Source of the DNA: Ramlibacter aquaticus
Lineage (GTDB): Bacteria; Pseudomonadota; Gammaproteobacteria; Burkholderiales; Burkholderiaceae_C
Length of the DNA: 44,246 nucleotides
Reading direction: 5' to 3'
Assembly: GCF_015159745.1 (NCBI RefSeq)
Contig: NZ_JADDOJ010000032.1
Coordinates: 1-44,246 of the forward strand
Shown here: positions 34,520 to 44,246 of the stretch, in pieces
How positions within the stretch are numbered: the first letter of the stretch is position 1
How the letters are laid out: each line of letters opens with the position of its first letter
Notes under the pieces: model-generated
Told to the model about the DNA's origin: nothing
The model's input: the letters and a program-made list of their open reading frames with translations, nothing else
Databases searched by the model: none
Program-made: the position numbers and the translations under genes

Positions 34520-34790
34520 GCGGCGGCGCCTCGAGGTCGGGGGTGGGGGAGCCCGTGGCGGCCTTGTGCGCCCGGCGCGCGGCACGCCGGTGCTTCCACC
34601 AGCGCGGCACCATGCCCAGCGCGCCCACCGCCACGCCCAGGGCGAAGGCGGCCAGCAGCACCAGCACCAGCGGGGCGCGCCACTCGGTGCCGAAGAAGAA
34701 GTGCACCGCGGCGTCCTGCTGGTTGTTCAGGGCGAAGGCGAAAAGGGTAAAAAAAATGGCTGCCTTGAGCAGCCATGTCAGATATTTCAT
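34509..34790 (-). CDS. lapA: Lipopolysaccharide assembly protein LapA
   Basis: A 93-residue inner-membrane protein (DUF1049) with two helices (about residues 4-21 and 41-62) and a basic cytoplasmic tail with Trp-Trp-Lys-His-Arg-Arg. The first motif, FFTLFAFALNNQQDAAVHFF, is the classic LapA signature. It pairs with LapB, whose start overlaps its end by 11 bp. It lies downstream of ihfB on the minus strand. Length is close to that of E. coli LapA. Confidence 0.93.
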   Translation of the reverse strand: MKYLTWLLKAAIFFTLFAFALNNQQDAAVHFFFGTEWRAPLVLVLLAAFALGVAVGALGMVPRWWKHRRAARRAHKAATGSPTPDLEAPPHGL

Positions 34791-34810
34791 CGAGCTCCTC
34801 GAGCGCGATT

Positions 34811-35134
34811 CTAGGCGCCCGCGGCCCGTCTTTCATCCGCCTGCAATTCGGCGGTGCGCTCGTCCACCGCTTCGCGCAGGGCCTTGCCCGGCTTGAAGTG
34901 GGGCACGCGCTTCTCGGGGATCTGGACGCTTTCACCCGAACGCGGGTTGCGCCCCAGGCGCGGTGGCCGCCGGTTGATCGAGAAGCTGCCGAAGCCGCGG
35001 ATCTCGATCCGGTGGCCACGCACCAGGGCCTCGCCCATGGCGTCCAGGATGGTCTTCACCGCGTACTCGGCGTCGCGATGCGTGAGCTGCCCGAAGCGGG
35101 CCGCCAGTTCTTCCACCAGGTCGCTGCGTGTCAT
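34811..35134 (-). CDS. ihfB: Integration host factor subunit beta
   Basis: A 107-residue DNA-bending protein. It starts [14 protein letters not shown] and has the DNA-intercalating beta-arm region [20 protein letters not shown] with the conserved Pro in it. With IhfA it bends DNA sharply at specific sites. A GTG 30 bases upstream is also in frame, but the family starts at MTRSDL, hence ATG 35134; the ribosome site is weak. The C-terminal ten residues ([14 protein letters not shown]) extend past the usual end. rpsA-ihfB-lapA-lapB is a conserved gamma/betaproteobacterial order. Confidence 0.95.
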   Translation of the reverse strand: MTRSDLVEELAARFGQLTHRDAEYAVKTILDAMGEALVRGHRIEIRGFGSFSINRRPPRLGRNPRSGESVQIPEKRVPHFKPGKALREAVDERTAELQADERRAAGA

Positions 35135-35244
35135 GGATGCGTCGTGCTCGCGGGACCCTGCCACCTGGCGCCATCCGCGCGGGCGAAGGGCCCCAGGGGC
35201 CCTCCGCCGGCGGGATGCCGCCGGGCGCCGGGGTCAGCCGGCCA

Positions 35245-36921
35245 TCACTTCTCGAGCTTGGCCTTGAGCAGCGCGCCCAGGTTGGTCGTGCCCGCGTTCT
35301 CGCGCGAGGACTGCTGGCTCAGGGACTGCATGGCTTCCTGCTGGTCGGCCATGTCCTTGGCCTTGATGGACAGCTGGATGTTGCGGGTCTTGCGGTCGAT
35401 GTTGACCACCACCACGTTGACCTCGTCGCCTTCCTTGAGCACGTTGCGGGCATCTTCCACGCGGTCGCGGGAGATTTCGCTGGCGCGCAGGTAGCCCATG
35501 ACTTCGTGGCCCAGGTCGATCTCGGCGCCCTTGGCGTCGACGGTCTTGACCTTGCCGCTCACCGCGGAGCCCTTGTCGTGCACCGAGACGAAGGTGGTGA
35601 AGGGATCGGCGTCCAGCTGCTTGATGCCCAGGCTGATGCGCTCGCGGTCCACGTCCACGGCCAGCACGACGGCGTCGACTTCCTGGCCCTTCTTGTAGTT
35701 GCGCACGGCCTGCTCGCCCGGCTCGTTCCAGGACAGGTCGGACAGGTGCACCAGGCCGTCGATGCCGGCGGCCAGGCCGACGAACACGCCGAAGTCGGTG
35801 ATCGACTTGATCGGGCCCTTGACGCGGTCGCCGCGCTTGGTGTTCTGCGCGAATTCCTGCCAGGGGTTGGCCTTGCACTGCTTCATGCCCAGGGAGATGC
35901 GGCGCTTGTCCTCGTCGATTTCCAGGACCATGACTTCCACTTCGTCACCCAGGGAGACGACCTTGGAGGGAGCCACGTTCTTGTTGGTCCAGTCCATTTC
36001 GGAGACGTGCACCAGGCCTTCGATGCCGGGCTCGAGTTCCACGAACGCGCCGTAGTCGGCGATGTTGGTGACCTTGCCGAACATGCGGGTGCCGGTGGGG
36101 TAGCGGCGGGACACGCCCAGCCACGGATCGTCGCCCATCTGCTTCAGGCCCAGGGACACGCGGTTCTTCTCGGTGTCGAACTTGAGGATCTTGGCGGTGA
36201 TTTCCTGGCCGGCCTGCACCACTTCGCTCGGGTGGCGGACACGGCGCCAGGCCATGTCGGTGATGTGCAGCAGGCCGTCGATGCCGCCCAGGTCCACGAA
36301 CGCACCGTACTCGGTGATGTTCTTGACCACGCCACGGACGATGGAGCCTTCCTTCAGGGTTTCCATCAGCTTGGCGCGCTCTTCGCCCATGGAGGCTTCC
36401 ACCACGGCGCGGCGGCTCAGCACCACGTTGTTGCGCTTGCGGTCCAGCTTGATGACCTTGAACTCGAGGGTCTTATTCTCGTAGGGGGTCAGGTCCTTGA
36501 TGGGACGGGTGTCGATCAGCGAGCCCGGCAGGAAGGCGCGGATGCCGTTGACCAGGACCGTCAGGCCGCCCTTGACCTTGCCGGTGGTGGTGCCGGTGAC
36601 GAATTCGCCGGACTCCAGGGCCTTTTCCAGGGCCATCCAGGAGGCCAGGCGCTTGGCCTTGTCGCGCGACAGGATGGTGTCGCCGTAGCCGTTTTCGATG
36701 GCGTCGATGGCCACCGACACGAAGTCGCCCACTTGGACTTCGGTCTCGCCCTTGTCGTTCTTGAATTCCTCGAGCGGCACATAGGCTTCGGATTTCAGGC
36801 CGGCGTTGACGACCACGAAACTGTGCTCGATGCGCACCACCTCGGCGGTGATGACCTCGCCAGCGCGCATTTCCGAGCGCTGCAGGGATTCTTCGAACAG
36901 TTGGGCAAAGGATTCAGACAT
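35245..36921 (-). CDS. rpsA: 30S ribosomal protein S1
   Basis: A 558-residue protein with six S1 (OB-fold) repeats; the repeats from the third on share the sequence pattern [24 protein letters not shown] and close variants. S1 holds mRNA on the 30S subunit and is needed for translation of structured messages with weak Shine-Dalgarno sites. Length equals that of E. coli S1 (557). The start ATG 36921 is preceded by AAGGA (36928-36932, minus strand). The leader of about 190 nt between aroA-cmk and rpsA contains inverted repeats and could be the target of S1 autoregulation. Lower conservation appears at the Gly/Ala-rich C-terminal end. Confidence 0.97.
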   Translation of the reverse strand: MSESFAQLFEESLQRSEMRAGEVITAEVVRIEHSFVVVNAGLKSEAYVPLEEFKNDKGETEVQVGDFVSVAIDAIENGYGDTILSRDKAKRLASWMALEKALESGEFVTGTTTGKVKGGLTVLVNGIRAFLPGSLIDTRPIKDLTPYENKTLEFKVIKLDRKRNNVVLSRRAVVEASMGEERAKLMETLKEGSIVRGVVKNITEYGAFVDLGGIDGLLHITDMAWRRVRHPSEVVQAGQEITAKILKFDTEKNRVSLGLKQMGDDPWLGVSRRYPTGTRMFGKVTNIADYGAFVELEPGIEGLVHVSEMDWTNKNVAPSKVVSLGDEVEVMVLEIDEDKRRISLGMKQCKANPWQEFAQNTKRGDRVKGPIKSITDFGVFVGLAAGIDGLVHLSDLSWNEPGEQAVRNYKKGQEVDAVVLAVDVDRERISLGIKQLDADPFTTFVSVHDKGSAVSGKVKTVDAKGAEIDLGHEVMGYLRASEISRDRVEDARNVLKEGDEVNVVVVNIDRKTRNIQLSIKAKDMADQQEAMQSLSQQSSRENAGTTNLGALLKAKLEK

Positions 36922-37082
36922 TCAGGTTCCTTGCACGACCGCAGGTTTCCGCGAGGCACCATTGCCCGGCGTTTCTAAGACTGCGACGGCGTTGTTTGCG
37001 GCTTGGGGCCGCGGTTCAAGTTGCGATCCCACCGGCCCGGTGCGCTGTCGCGCGGCAGGAGGCTGGTGGGGCCTGTTGCCAA

Positions 37083-37134
37083 CCTGCCGGGCGGACCCGG
37101 CGGGCTGTTCGCAGCCTTCAGGCGTGCCTGAAGG
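37083..37134 (-). promoter_or_regulatory. Hairpins around aroA-cmk stop and rpsA leader
   Basis: CCTTCAGGC (37115-37123) and GCCTGAAGG (37126-37134) form a perfect 9-bp palindrome across the aroA-cmk stop. A second hairpin, CCTGCCGGG (37083-37091) with CCCGGCGGG (37096-37104), lies next in the rpsA leader. There is no T tract, so they look more like leader structure or mRNA processing sites than terminators. Confidence 0.4.
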
Positions 37135-39109
37135 ACTGCTTGTCTTCCCACCAGCCAAGGACCTGGGCCACCGATTCGGCGATCCCTTGGTCGGAGTTGT
37201 CCAGCAGGAGGGCGTCCTGCGCCGGCTTGAGCGGGGCGACGGCGCGCTGTGTGTCGCGTGCGTCGCGCGCTTCCAGGTCGGCGCGAAGAACGTCGATTTT
37301 AGCCGGAATACCCTTGGAAATCAATTGCTTATGGCGGCGTTCGGCGCGCCGGGCGGCGCTGGCGGTGAGGAACACCTTGAGCGGCGCGTCCGGGAAGATC
37401 ACGGTGCCCATGTCCCGGCCGTCGGCGACCAGGCCCGGCAGCCGCCGGAAGGACTGCTGCAGCTCGACCAGGGCGGACCGCACCGAGGGCAGGGCGGAGA
37501 CCTGGGAGGCGTCCATGCCGGCCGCCTCGCTGCGGATGGCCTCGCTGACGTCCTCCCCGCCCAGGATGACCCGCTCGCCCTCGAAGCGCACCGGCAGCGT
37601 GGCCGCCAGCCGGGCGATGGACTGCTCATGGGCGGTGTCCAGCGCCAGCCCGGCCCGGCGCGCGGCCAGCCCGGTGATGCGGTAGAGCGCGCCTGAATCC
37701 AGGTAGTGGTAGCCCAGCGTCTGTGCCAGCTGCGAGGCCAGCGTGCCCTTGCCGGAGGCCGTCGGGCCGTCCACGCAGATGACCGGGATGTGCGGGGTGT
37801 CGGTGCGCGCGGTGTCGAACAGGGCCTCGAAGTAGTCCGGGAAGGTCTTGCCCACGCAGCGCGGGTCCAGGATGCGCACGTGCACCCCGGCCGGGTTGAA
37901 GGCCGCCAGCGAGAAGCACATCGCCACCCGGTGGTCGTCGTAGGTGTGGATGGCGGCCGGCCGCCAGCGCGCGGGCGGCGCGACGCGCAGGAAGTCCGCG
38001 CCTTCCTCCACCTGGGCCCCCAGCTTGCGCAGCTCGATGGCCATGGCCGCGATGCGGTCGGTTTCCTTGACGCGCCAGCTGGCGATGTTGCGCAGCGTGG
38101 TGGTGCCGTCGGCGTAGAGGGCCATCACGGCCAGCGTCATGGCGGCGTCCGGGATGTGGTTGCAGTCCAGGTCGATCGCCTTCAGCGGCCAGGCGCCGCG
38201 CCGCACTTCCAGGGCATTGGCGAAGCTGGTGACCTCGGCGCCCATCTGGCGCGCCGCGTCGATGAAGCGGATATCGCCCTGGATGGACGATTCGCCCACG
38301 CCCTCGATGCGCAGCGGCGCCGCGGTGGCCGCGATCGCGCCCAGGGCGATGAAGTAGCTGGCCGAGGACGCGTCGGCCTCGACGTGGATCTCGCCCGGCG
38401 ACTGCAGCCGGCTGCCGGCCGGGAGGGTGAAGCGCTGCCAGCCTTCGCGGCGCACGGCGACGCCGAAGCGCGCCAGCAGCGACAGGGTGATCTCCACGTA
38501 GGGTTTGGAGATCAGTTCGCCCACGACCTCGATCACGATGTCCTGCCGCGCCACCAGGGGCAGGGCCAGCAGCAGGGCGGTGAGGAACTGGCTGGAGACG
38601 TCGCCGCGCACGCGGATGGGCGCGTCCAGGCGGAGCTGCGGCCGGCCGATGCGCAGGGGCGGGTAGCCGGGCTGGCCCAGGTCCTCGATGCTGCAGCCGA
38701 GCTGGCGCAGCGCGTCCACCAGGTCGCCGATGGGCCTCTCGCGCATGCGCGGCACGCCGTCCAGCTCGAAGTCGCCGCCCAGCACCGCCAGCGCGGCCGT
38801 GAGCGGGCGCATGGCGGTGCCCGCGTTGCCCAGGAAGAGCTTCAGCGGGCCGGGCGCGGCGATGCGGCCGTCCAGGCCGGTGATGTGCGCGGTGCTGCCC
38901 GAGCGCTTCACGCCGCACCCCAGCTGCCGCAGCGCGTCCAGCATGACCCGCGTGTCGTCCGAGTCCAGCAGGTCGTGCACCGTGGTGCGGCCGGCGCTGA
39001 GCGCGGCCAGCAGCAGCACGCGGTTGGAGATGCTCTTGGAGCCGGGCAGGTGGACGGTGCCGGCCGCGGTTTGCAGCGGCGGCAGGTCGAGGAACTCGGT
39101 GGAAAACAT
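37118..39109 (-). CDS. aroA-cmk: EPSP synthase / cytidylate kinase fusion
   Basis: A 663-residue bifunctional enzyme. Residues about 1-436 are 5-enolpyruvylshikimate-3-phosphate synthase ([18 protein letters not shown] at 24 onward, [10 protein letters not shown], and the DYHRVAM-like DDHRVAM). Residues about 443-663 are CMP/dCMP kinase with P-loop Gly448-x4-Gly453-Lys454-Gly455-Thr456 and the DGRDMGTV substrate motif. The first makes EPSP for aromatic amino acids; the second phosphorylates CMP. In most bacteria these are separate genes in this order; the fusion is shared by many Comamonadaceae. No linker longer than about ten residues separates them. ATG 39109 lies 22 bp after the tyrA stop. 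Confidence 0.95.
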   Translation of the reverse strand: MFSTEFLDLPPLQTAAGTVHLPGSKSISNRVLLLAALSAGRTTVHDLLDSDDTRVMLDALRQLGCGVKRSGSTAHITGLDGRIAAPGPLKLFLGNAGTAMRPLTAALAVLGGDFELDGVPRMRERPIGDLVDALRQLGCSIEDLGQPGYPPLRIGRPQLRLDAPIRVRGDVSSQFLTALLLALPLVARQDIVIEVVGELISKPYVEITLSLLARFGVAVRREGWQRFTLPAGSRLQSPGEIHVEADASSASYFIALGAIAATAAPLRIEGVGESSIQGDIRFIDAARQMGAEVTSFANALEVRRGAWPLKAIDLDCNHIPDAAMTLAVMALYADGTTTLRNIASWRVKETDRIAAMAIELRKLGAQVEEGADFLRVAPPARWRPAAIHTYDDHRVAMCFSLAAFNPAGVHVRILDPRCVGKTFPDYFEALFDTARTDTPHIPVICVDGPTASGKGTLASQLAQTLGYHYLDSGALYRITGLAARRAGLALDTAHEQSIARLAATLPVRFEGERVILGGEDVSEAIRSEAAGMDASQVSALPSVRSALVELQQSFRRLPGLVADGRDMGTVIFPDAPLKVFLTASAARRAERRHKQLISKGIPAKIDVLRADLEARDARDTQRAVAPLKPAQDALLLDNSDQGIAESVAQVLGWWEDKQSFRHA

Positions 39110-39131
39110 GGCGGGCCCGCCGGCGGGCGGC

Positions 39132-40010
39132 TCAGGAAGACTTGCGGTGGGTACCCATGCGCCAGTGGGCGCGCAGGTGGCTGGCCTGGCCGATCGCGGC
39201 CTCGAGCGCCTCGGCGTTGCCGCCCTCGACCATGCGCTCCAGCGCCTGCAGGGCCTCGCGGAACAGGCGCGACTGCGTGAGCAGCTCCTCGCGGTTGGCC
39301 AGCAGGATGTCGCGCCACATCTTGGGCTCGCTGGCGGCGATGCGGGTGAAATCGCGGAAGCCCGGCCCGGCCAGCCCGAGGAAATCCTGACCGCGCGGCT
39401 GCGCGGCGATGGCGTTGACCAGCGCGAAGGCGACCATGTGCGGCAGGTGGCTCACGGCCGCGAAGGCCGCATCGTGCGCCTCCGGGCTCATCTGCTCCAC
39501 GTGACAGCCCAGCGCCTGCCACAGCGCCTCGGCGCGGGCCAGGTGGCGCGGGTCGGTGCGCTCGATCGGCGTGATGATGAGCTGGCGCCCGTCGTACAGG
39601 TCGGGATCGGCGTTCTCCACCCCCGACAGCTCCTTGCCGGCCACCGGGTGGCAGGGCACGAAGCAGCCGACGTTGTCGCGCAGCAGGCGGCGGGCGGCGT
39701 CGACCACGTCGCGCTTGGTCGAGCCCACGTCCATCACCAGGGTCTGCGGCGTCACCAGGTGGCGGATCGCCTTGAAGGTGGCTTCGGTGGCGGCCACGGG
39801 CACGGCCACCAGCACCACGTCGGCCCCCGAGACGGCCAGCAGGGCCGAGGGCGCCTCGACGTCGATCACGCCCATGGACAGGGCGCGCGCGGTGGTGGTG
39901 GGCGACTTGCTGTAGCCCACCACGCGCTTGACCAGGCCCGCGCGCTTGAGCGCGAGCGCGAAGGAGCCGCCCATGAGGCCGCAACCGATGAGTCCGAGCT
40001 GCTCGAACAT
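39132..40010 (-). CDS. tyrA: Prephenate dehydrogenase
   Basis: A 292-residue NAD(P)-binding enzyme making 4-hydroxyphenylpyruvate for tyrosine. The nucleotide site is [16 protein letters not shown] (residues 6-21). Catalytic-region phrases are [11 protein letters not shown] and the downstream [13 protein letters not shown] with its substrate-binding His residues. There is no fused chorismate mutase and no ACT domain. ATG 40010 lies two bases after the pheA stop. It is the third gene of the gyrA-pheA-tyrA-aroA/cmk series and the shortest gap in it. Arogenate specificity cannot be excluded. Confidence 0.95.
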   Translation of the reverse strand: MFEQLGLIGCGLMGGSFALALKRAGLVKRVVGYSKSPTTTARALSMGVIDVEAPSALLAVSGADVVLVAVPVAATEATFKAIRHLVTPQTLVMDVGSTKRDVVDAARRLLRDNVGCFVPCHPVAGKELSGVENADPDLYDGRQLIITPIERTDPRHLARAEALWQALGCHVEQMSPEAHDAAFAAVSHLPHMVAFALVNAIAAQPRGQDFLGLAGPGFRDFTRIAASEPKMWRDILLANREELLTQSRLFREALQALERMVEGGNAEALEAAIGQASHLRAHWRMGTHRKSS

Positions 40011-40012
40011 GC

Positions 40013-41088
40013 TCAGTCCGCCACCGGGTAGGTGCCCAGCACCTTGTAGAACGCGCACAGCGACTGCAGTTCGGCCAGCGCCGCCGCCACCTGGGGCTGC
40101 GAGGGGTGGCCCTGCAGGTCGATGTAGAAGAAGTATTCCCACTGGCCCGAGCGCGCCGGGCGCGACTCGAAGCGCGTCATGGACACGCCGTGGCGCTTGA
40201 GCGGAGCCAGGATGTCGTGCACCGCGCCGGGCCGGTTGGGCACCGACACCACCAGGCTCACGCAGTCCTGGCCCGAGGCCTGCGGCGCGGCCAGCACCTG
40301 CGGCAGGCAGACCACCGCGAAGCGGGTGCGGTTGAAGGCTTCGTCCTGGATGGCGTGGGCCGCCACGTGCAGGCCGAATTCGCTGCCCGCGCGCTCGCTG
40401 GCGATGCCGGCCCAGGCCGGGTTGGTGGCCGCCAGGCGGGCGCCCTCGGCATTGCTGCTCACGGCACGGCGCTCGGCCCCGGGCAGGTGCTTGGACAGCC
40501 AGCCCTGGCACTGGGCCAGCGCCTGCGGATGCGCCAGCACCACCTCGACACCGTCCAGCGAAGGCGACAGACGCAGCAGGTGGTGGCGAACCAGCAGGCT
40601 GATCTCGCCGACGATGTGCAGCGGTGAATGCAGAAGCAGGTCCAGCGAACGCGTGACCACGCCCTCGCTGTTGTTCTCGACCGGCACCACGCCGAAATCG
40701 GCGGTGCCCGAGGTCGCGGCCTGGAACACCTCGTCGAAGTTGACGCAGGGCACGTGCTCGATGCTGGAGCCGAAGAACTCCACCGCCGCCTGCTCGCTGA
40801 AGGTGCCCTTGGGCCCCAGGTAGGCGACGCGCTGCGGCGCCTCCAGCGAGCGGCAGGCCGACATGATCTCGCGCCAGACCGTCGCCACCTGCGCGGCCTT
40901 GAGCGGGCCCGGGTTGCGCTGCTGCAGGTTGTGGATCACCTGCGCCTCGCGCTCGGGCCGGTAGACGGTGGAGCCTTCCTTGCGCTTGAGTTCGCCGACC
41001 TCGTTGGCGAGCGCGGCGCGGCGGTTCAGCACGGCCAGCAGTTCGCGGTCGACCGCGTCGATGGCGTCGCGCAGCTGGGCCAGGTCCC

Positions 41089-41092
<4 letters not shown>
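40013..41092 (-). CDS. pheA: Chorismate mutase / prephenate dehydratase
   Basis: A 359-residue P-protein in three parts: an AroQ chorismate mutase (about 1-88), prephenate dehydratase (about 91-270: [13 protein letters not shown], then [11 protein letters not shown] with its Thr-Arg site), and an ACT regulatory domain (about 278-355) with ESRP, which binds phenylalanine. It makes phenylpyruvate. Its ATG overlaps the gyrA TGA as ATGA. In other Burkholderiales serC sits between gyrA and pheA; here it does not. The leading residues [18 protein letters not shown] are normal, so the start is reliable. Confidence 0.96.
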
Positions 41093-43755
<2,663 letters not shown>

Positions 43756-43788
43756 GGAGGGGGTTGCCGTGCGGGCGCGAAGCCTTTT

Positions 43789-43815
43789 ATTTTACGTCCG
43801 CGGGGGTCATGTCGC
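43789..43815 (-). promoter_or_regulatory. gyrA promoter candidate
   Basis: On the minus strand TAAAAT (43789-43794) matches the -10 consensus at five of six positions. GCGACA (43810-43815) could be the -35 with a somewhat short 15-bp spacer. It lies about 34 bp before the gyrA ATG. Confidence 0.45.
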
Positions 43816-43877
43816 TCTGCAGCAACAGAGGCCGGGGGATGCGGTCTTGTCCTACGCAGGCCCCAAAGGCTCGGCCG

Positions 43878-43905
43878 TTGCTTGTGTAAGGACGTGTGGC
43901 ACAAT
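43878..43905 (+). promoter_or_regulatory. ompA promoter candidate
   Basis: TTGCTT (43878-43883) and CACAAT (43900-43905) are separated by 16 bp and resemble a sigma-70 promoter. The transcript would start near 43912, about 80 bases before the ompA ATG. Confidence 0.45.
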
Positions 43906-43921
43906 GAGCCGTGACGCTTTT

Positions 43922-43973
43922 GGTGATGGTCACCTGAAACGTAGCAATGGCGCAGCGCGGCTGCGGCTTTTTT
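43922..43973 (+). terminator. Terminator-like hairpins in ompA leader
   Basis: A hairpin GGTGA-TGG-TCACC (43922-43934) is followed by CGCAGC-GCG-GCTGCG (43951-43965) and, after GC, six Ts (43968-43973). The second has the full form of an intrinsic terminator yet lies 18 bases before the ompA start codon, downstream of the likely promoter. It may attenuate ompA or end a short leader RNA of about 60 nt. Confidence 0.5.
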
Positions 43974-43990
43974 CCCCCAAGAGGAGAACC

Positions 43991-44246
43991 ATGAAGAAAC
44001 TGAACAAAGTGGCCCTGTTGATCGCCGCCGCAGCCCTTTCCGCTGGCGCGCAGGCCGCTGTGGAAGCTGCCGATGGCGGCAAGCGCGTGGACAACTGGGT
44101 CAACGGCACCGGCGAACTCGTCTGGAAGAACGGCACGAACGAACTGTGCTGGCGTGATGCCACCTGGACCCCCGCCACGGCCGCCAAGGGCTGCGACGGC
44201 GCCCTGGTGCCCCCGCCCCCGCCGGCTCCCGCCGCGGCCCCGGCTC
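43991..44246 (+). CDS. ompA: OmpA family outer membrane protein (partial)
   Basis: The first 85 residues are visible; the gene runs past the window end. A signal peptide (MKKLNKVALLIAAAALSAGAQA, cut about residue 22) is followed by VDNWVNGTGELVWKNGTNELCWRD, a short region typical of the betaproteobacterial OmpA group with two cysteines (in LCWRD and GCDG), and then a Pro/Ala linker (VPPPPPAPAAA) before the expected OmpA peptidoglycan-binding domain. This form lacks the eight-strand barrel of E. coli OmpA, so it is probably a periplasmic or lipid-anchor-free peptidoglycan tether. GAGGAG (43981-43986) lies before ATG 43991. Confidence 0.85.
   Translation, partial: MKKLNKVALLIAAAALSAGAQAAVEAADGGKRVDNWVNGTGELVWKNGTNELCWRDATWTPATAAKGCDGALVPPPPPAPAAAPA

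Overview
This window reads as chromosomal DNA of a high-GC betaproteobacterium of the order Burkholderiales, most likely family Comamonadaceae (the Variovorax/Ramlibacter/Hydrogenophaga neighbourhood; genus not decided). The main evidence is the gyrA-pheA-tyrA-aroA/cmk-rpsA-ihfB-lapA-lapB-hldE-hldD-comEA cluster beside a divergent ompA, an aroA-cmk gene fusion, and xseB-ispA-dxs next to a divergent Rieske oxygenase gene. No phage, plasmid, insertion sequence, CRISPR array, tRNA or rRNA was seen.

Layout. 1-764 has no gene and holds two related inverted-repeat elements. 765-7457 (+) is an envelope/stress-like series: a DUF4142 lipoprotein, a small Ser/Arg/Lys protein, a tyrosine phosphatase, a cardiolipin-synthase-like PLD protein, a disordered acidic protein, an alpha/beta hydrolase, a CPA1 antiporter and two coupled low-complexity lipoproteins. 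7474-10544 (-) has a Rieske oxygenase, a possible 45-codon gene tiled between neighbours, an EamA transporter and a 3-mercaptopyruvate-type sulfurtransferase. 10738-14859 (+) is xseB-ispA-dxs plus an orphan TRAP binding protein. 14936-19188 (-) is a four-gene sugar-type ABC importer. 19349-20569 (+) is an EgtB/SenA-like protein lacking one expected iron-ligand histidine. 20541-24002 is a ModE-like regulator divergent from a tungstate importer (tupB-tupC-tupA), with a clear operator-like dyad between them. 24006-30562 is a complete TRAP transporter divergent from a fused 5-oxoprolinase. 30662-43755 (-) is the conserved housekeeping block, and ompA begins at 43991 and runs off the end.

How parts fit together. 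The TRAP transporter and 5-oxoprolinase plausibly form a 5-oxoproline uptake and use module. The ModE-like protein probably represses tupBCA through the dyad at 21699-21722. gyrA, pheA, tyrA and aroA-cmk are packed with overlaps or very short gaps, linking DNA topology, aromatic amino acid and CMP metabolism genes to rpsA. lapA/lapB, hldE and hldD together serve lipopolysaccharide assembly and heptose supply.

Points most worth a second look: the H-to-R change in the EgtB/SenA-like protein, the tiled 45-codon ORF, the terminator-like hairpin inside the ompA leader, the paired inverted-repeat elements at the left end, repeated -10 boxes directly in front of start codons (predicted leaderless mRNAs), and absence of serC from its usual place. 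I did not find a clear-cut new multi-gene defence or mobile system.
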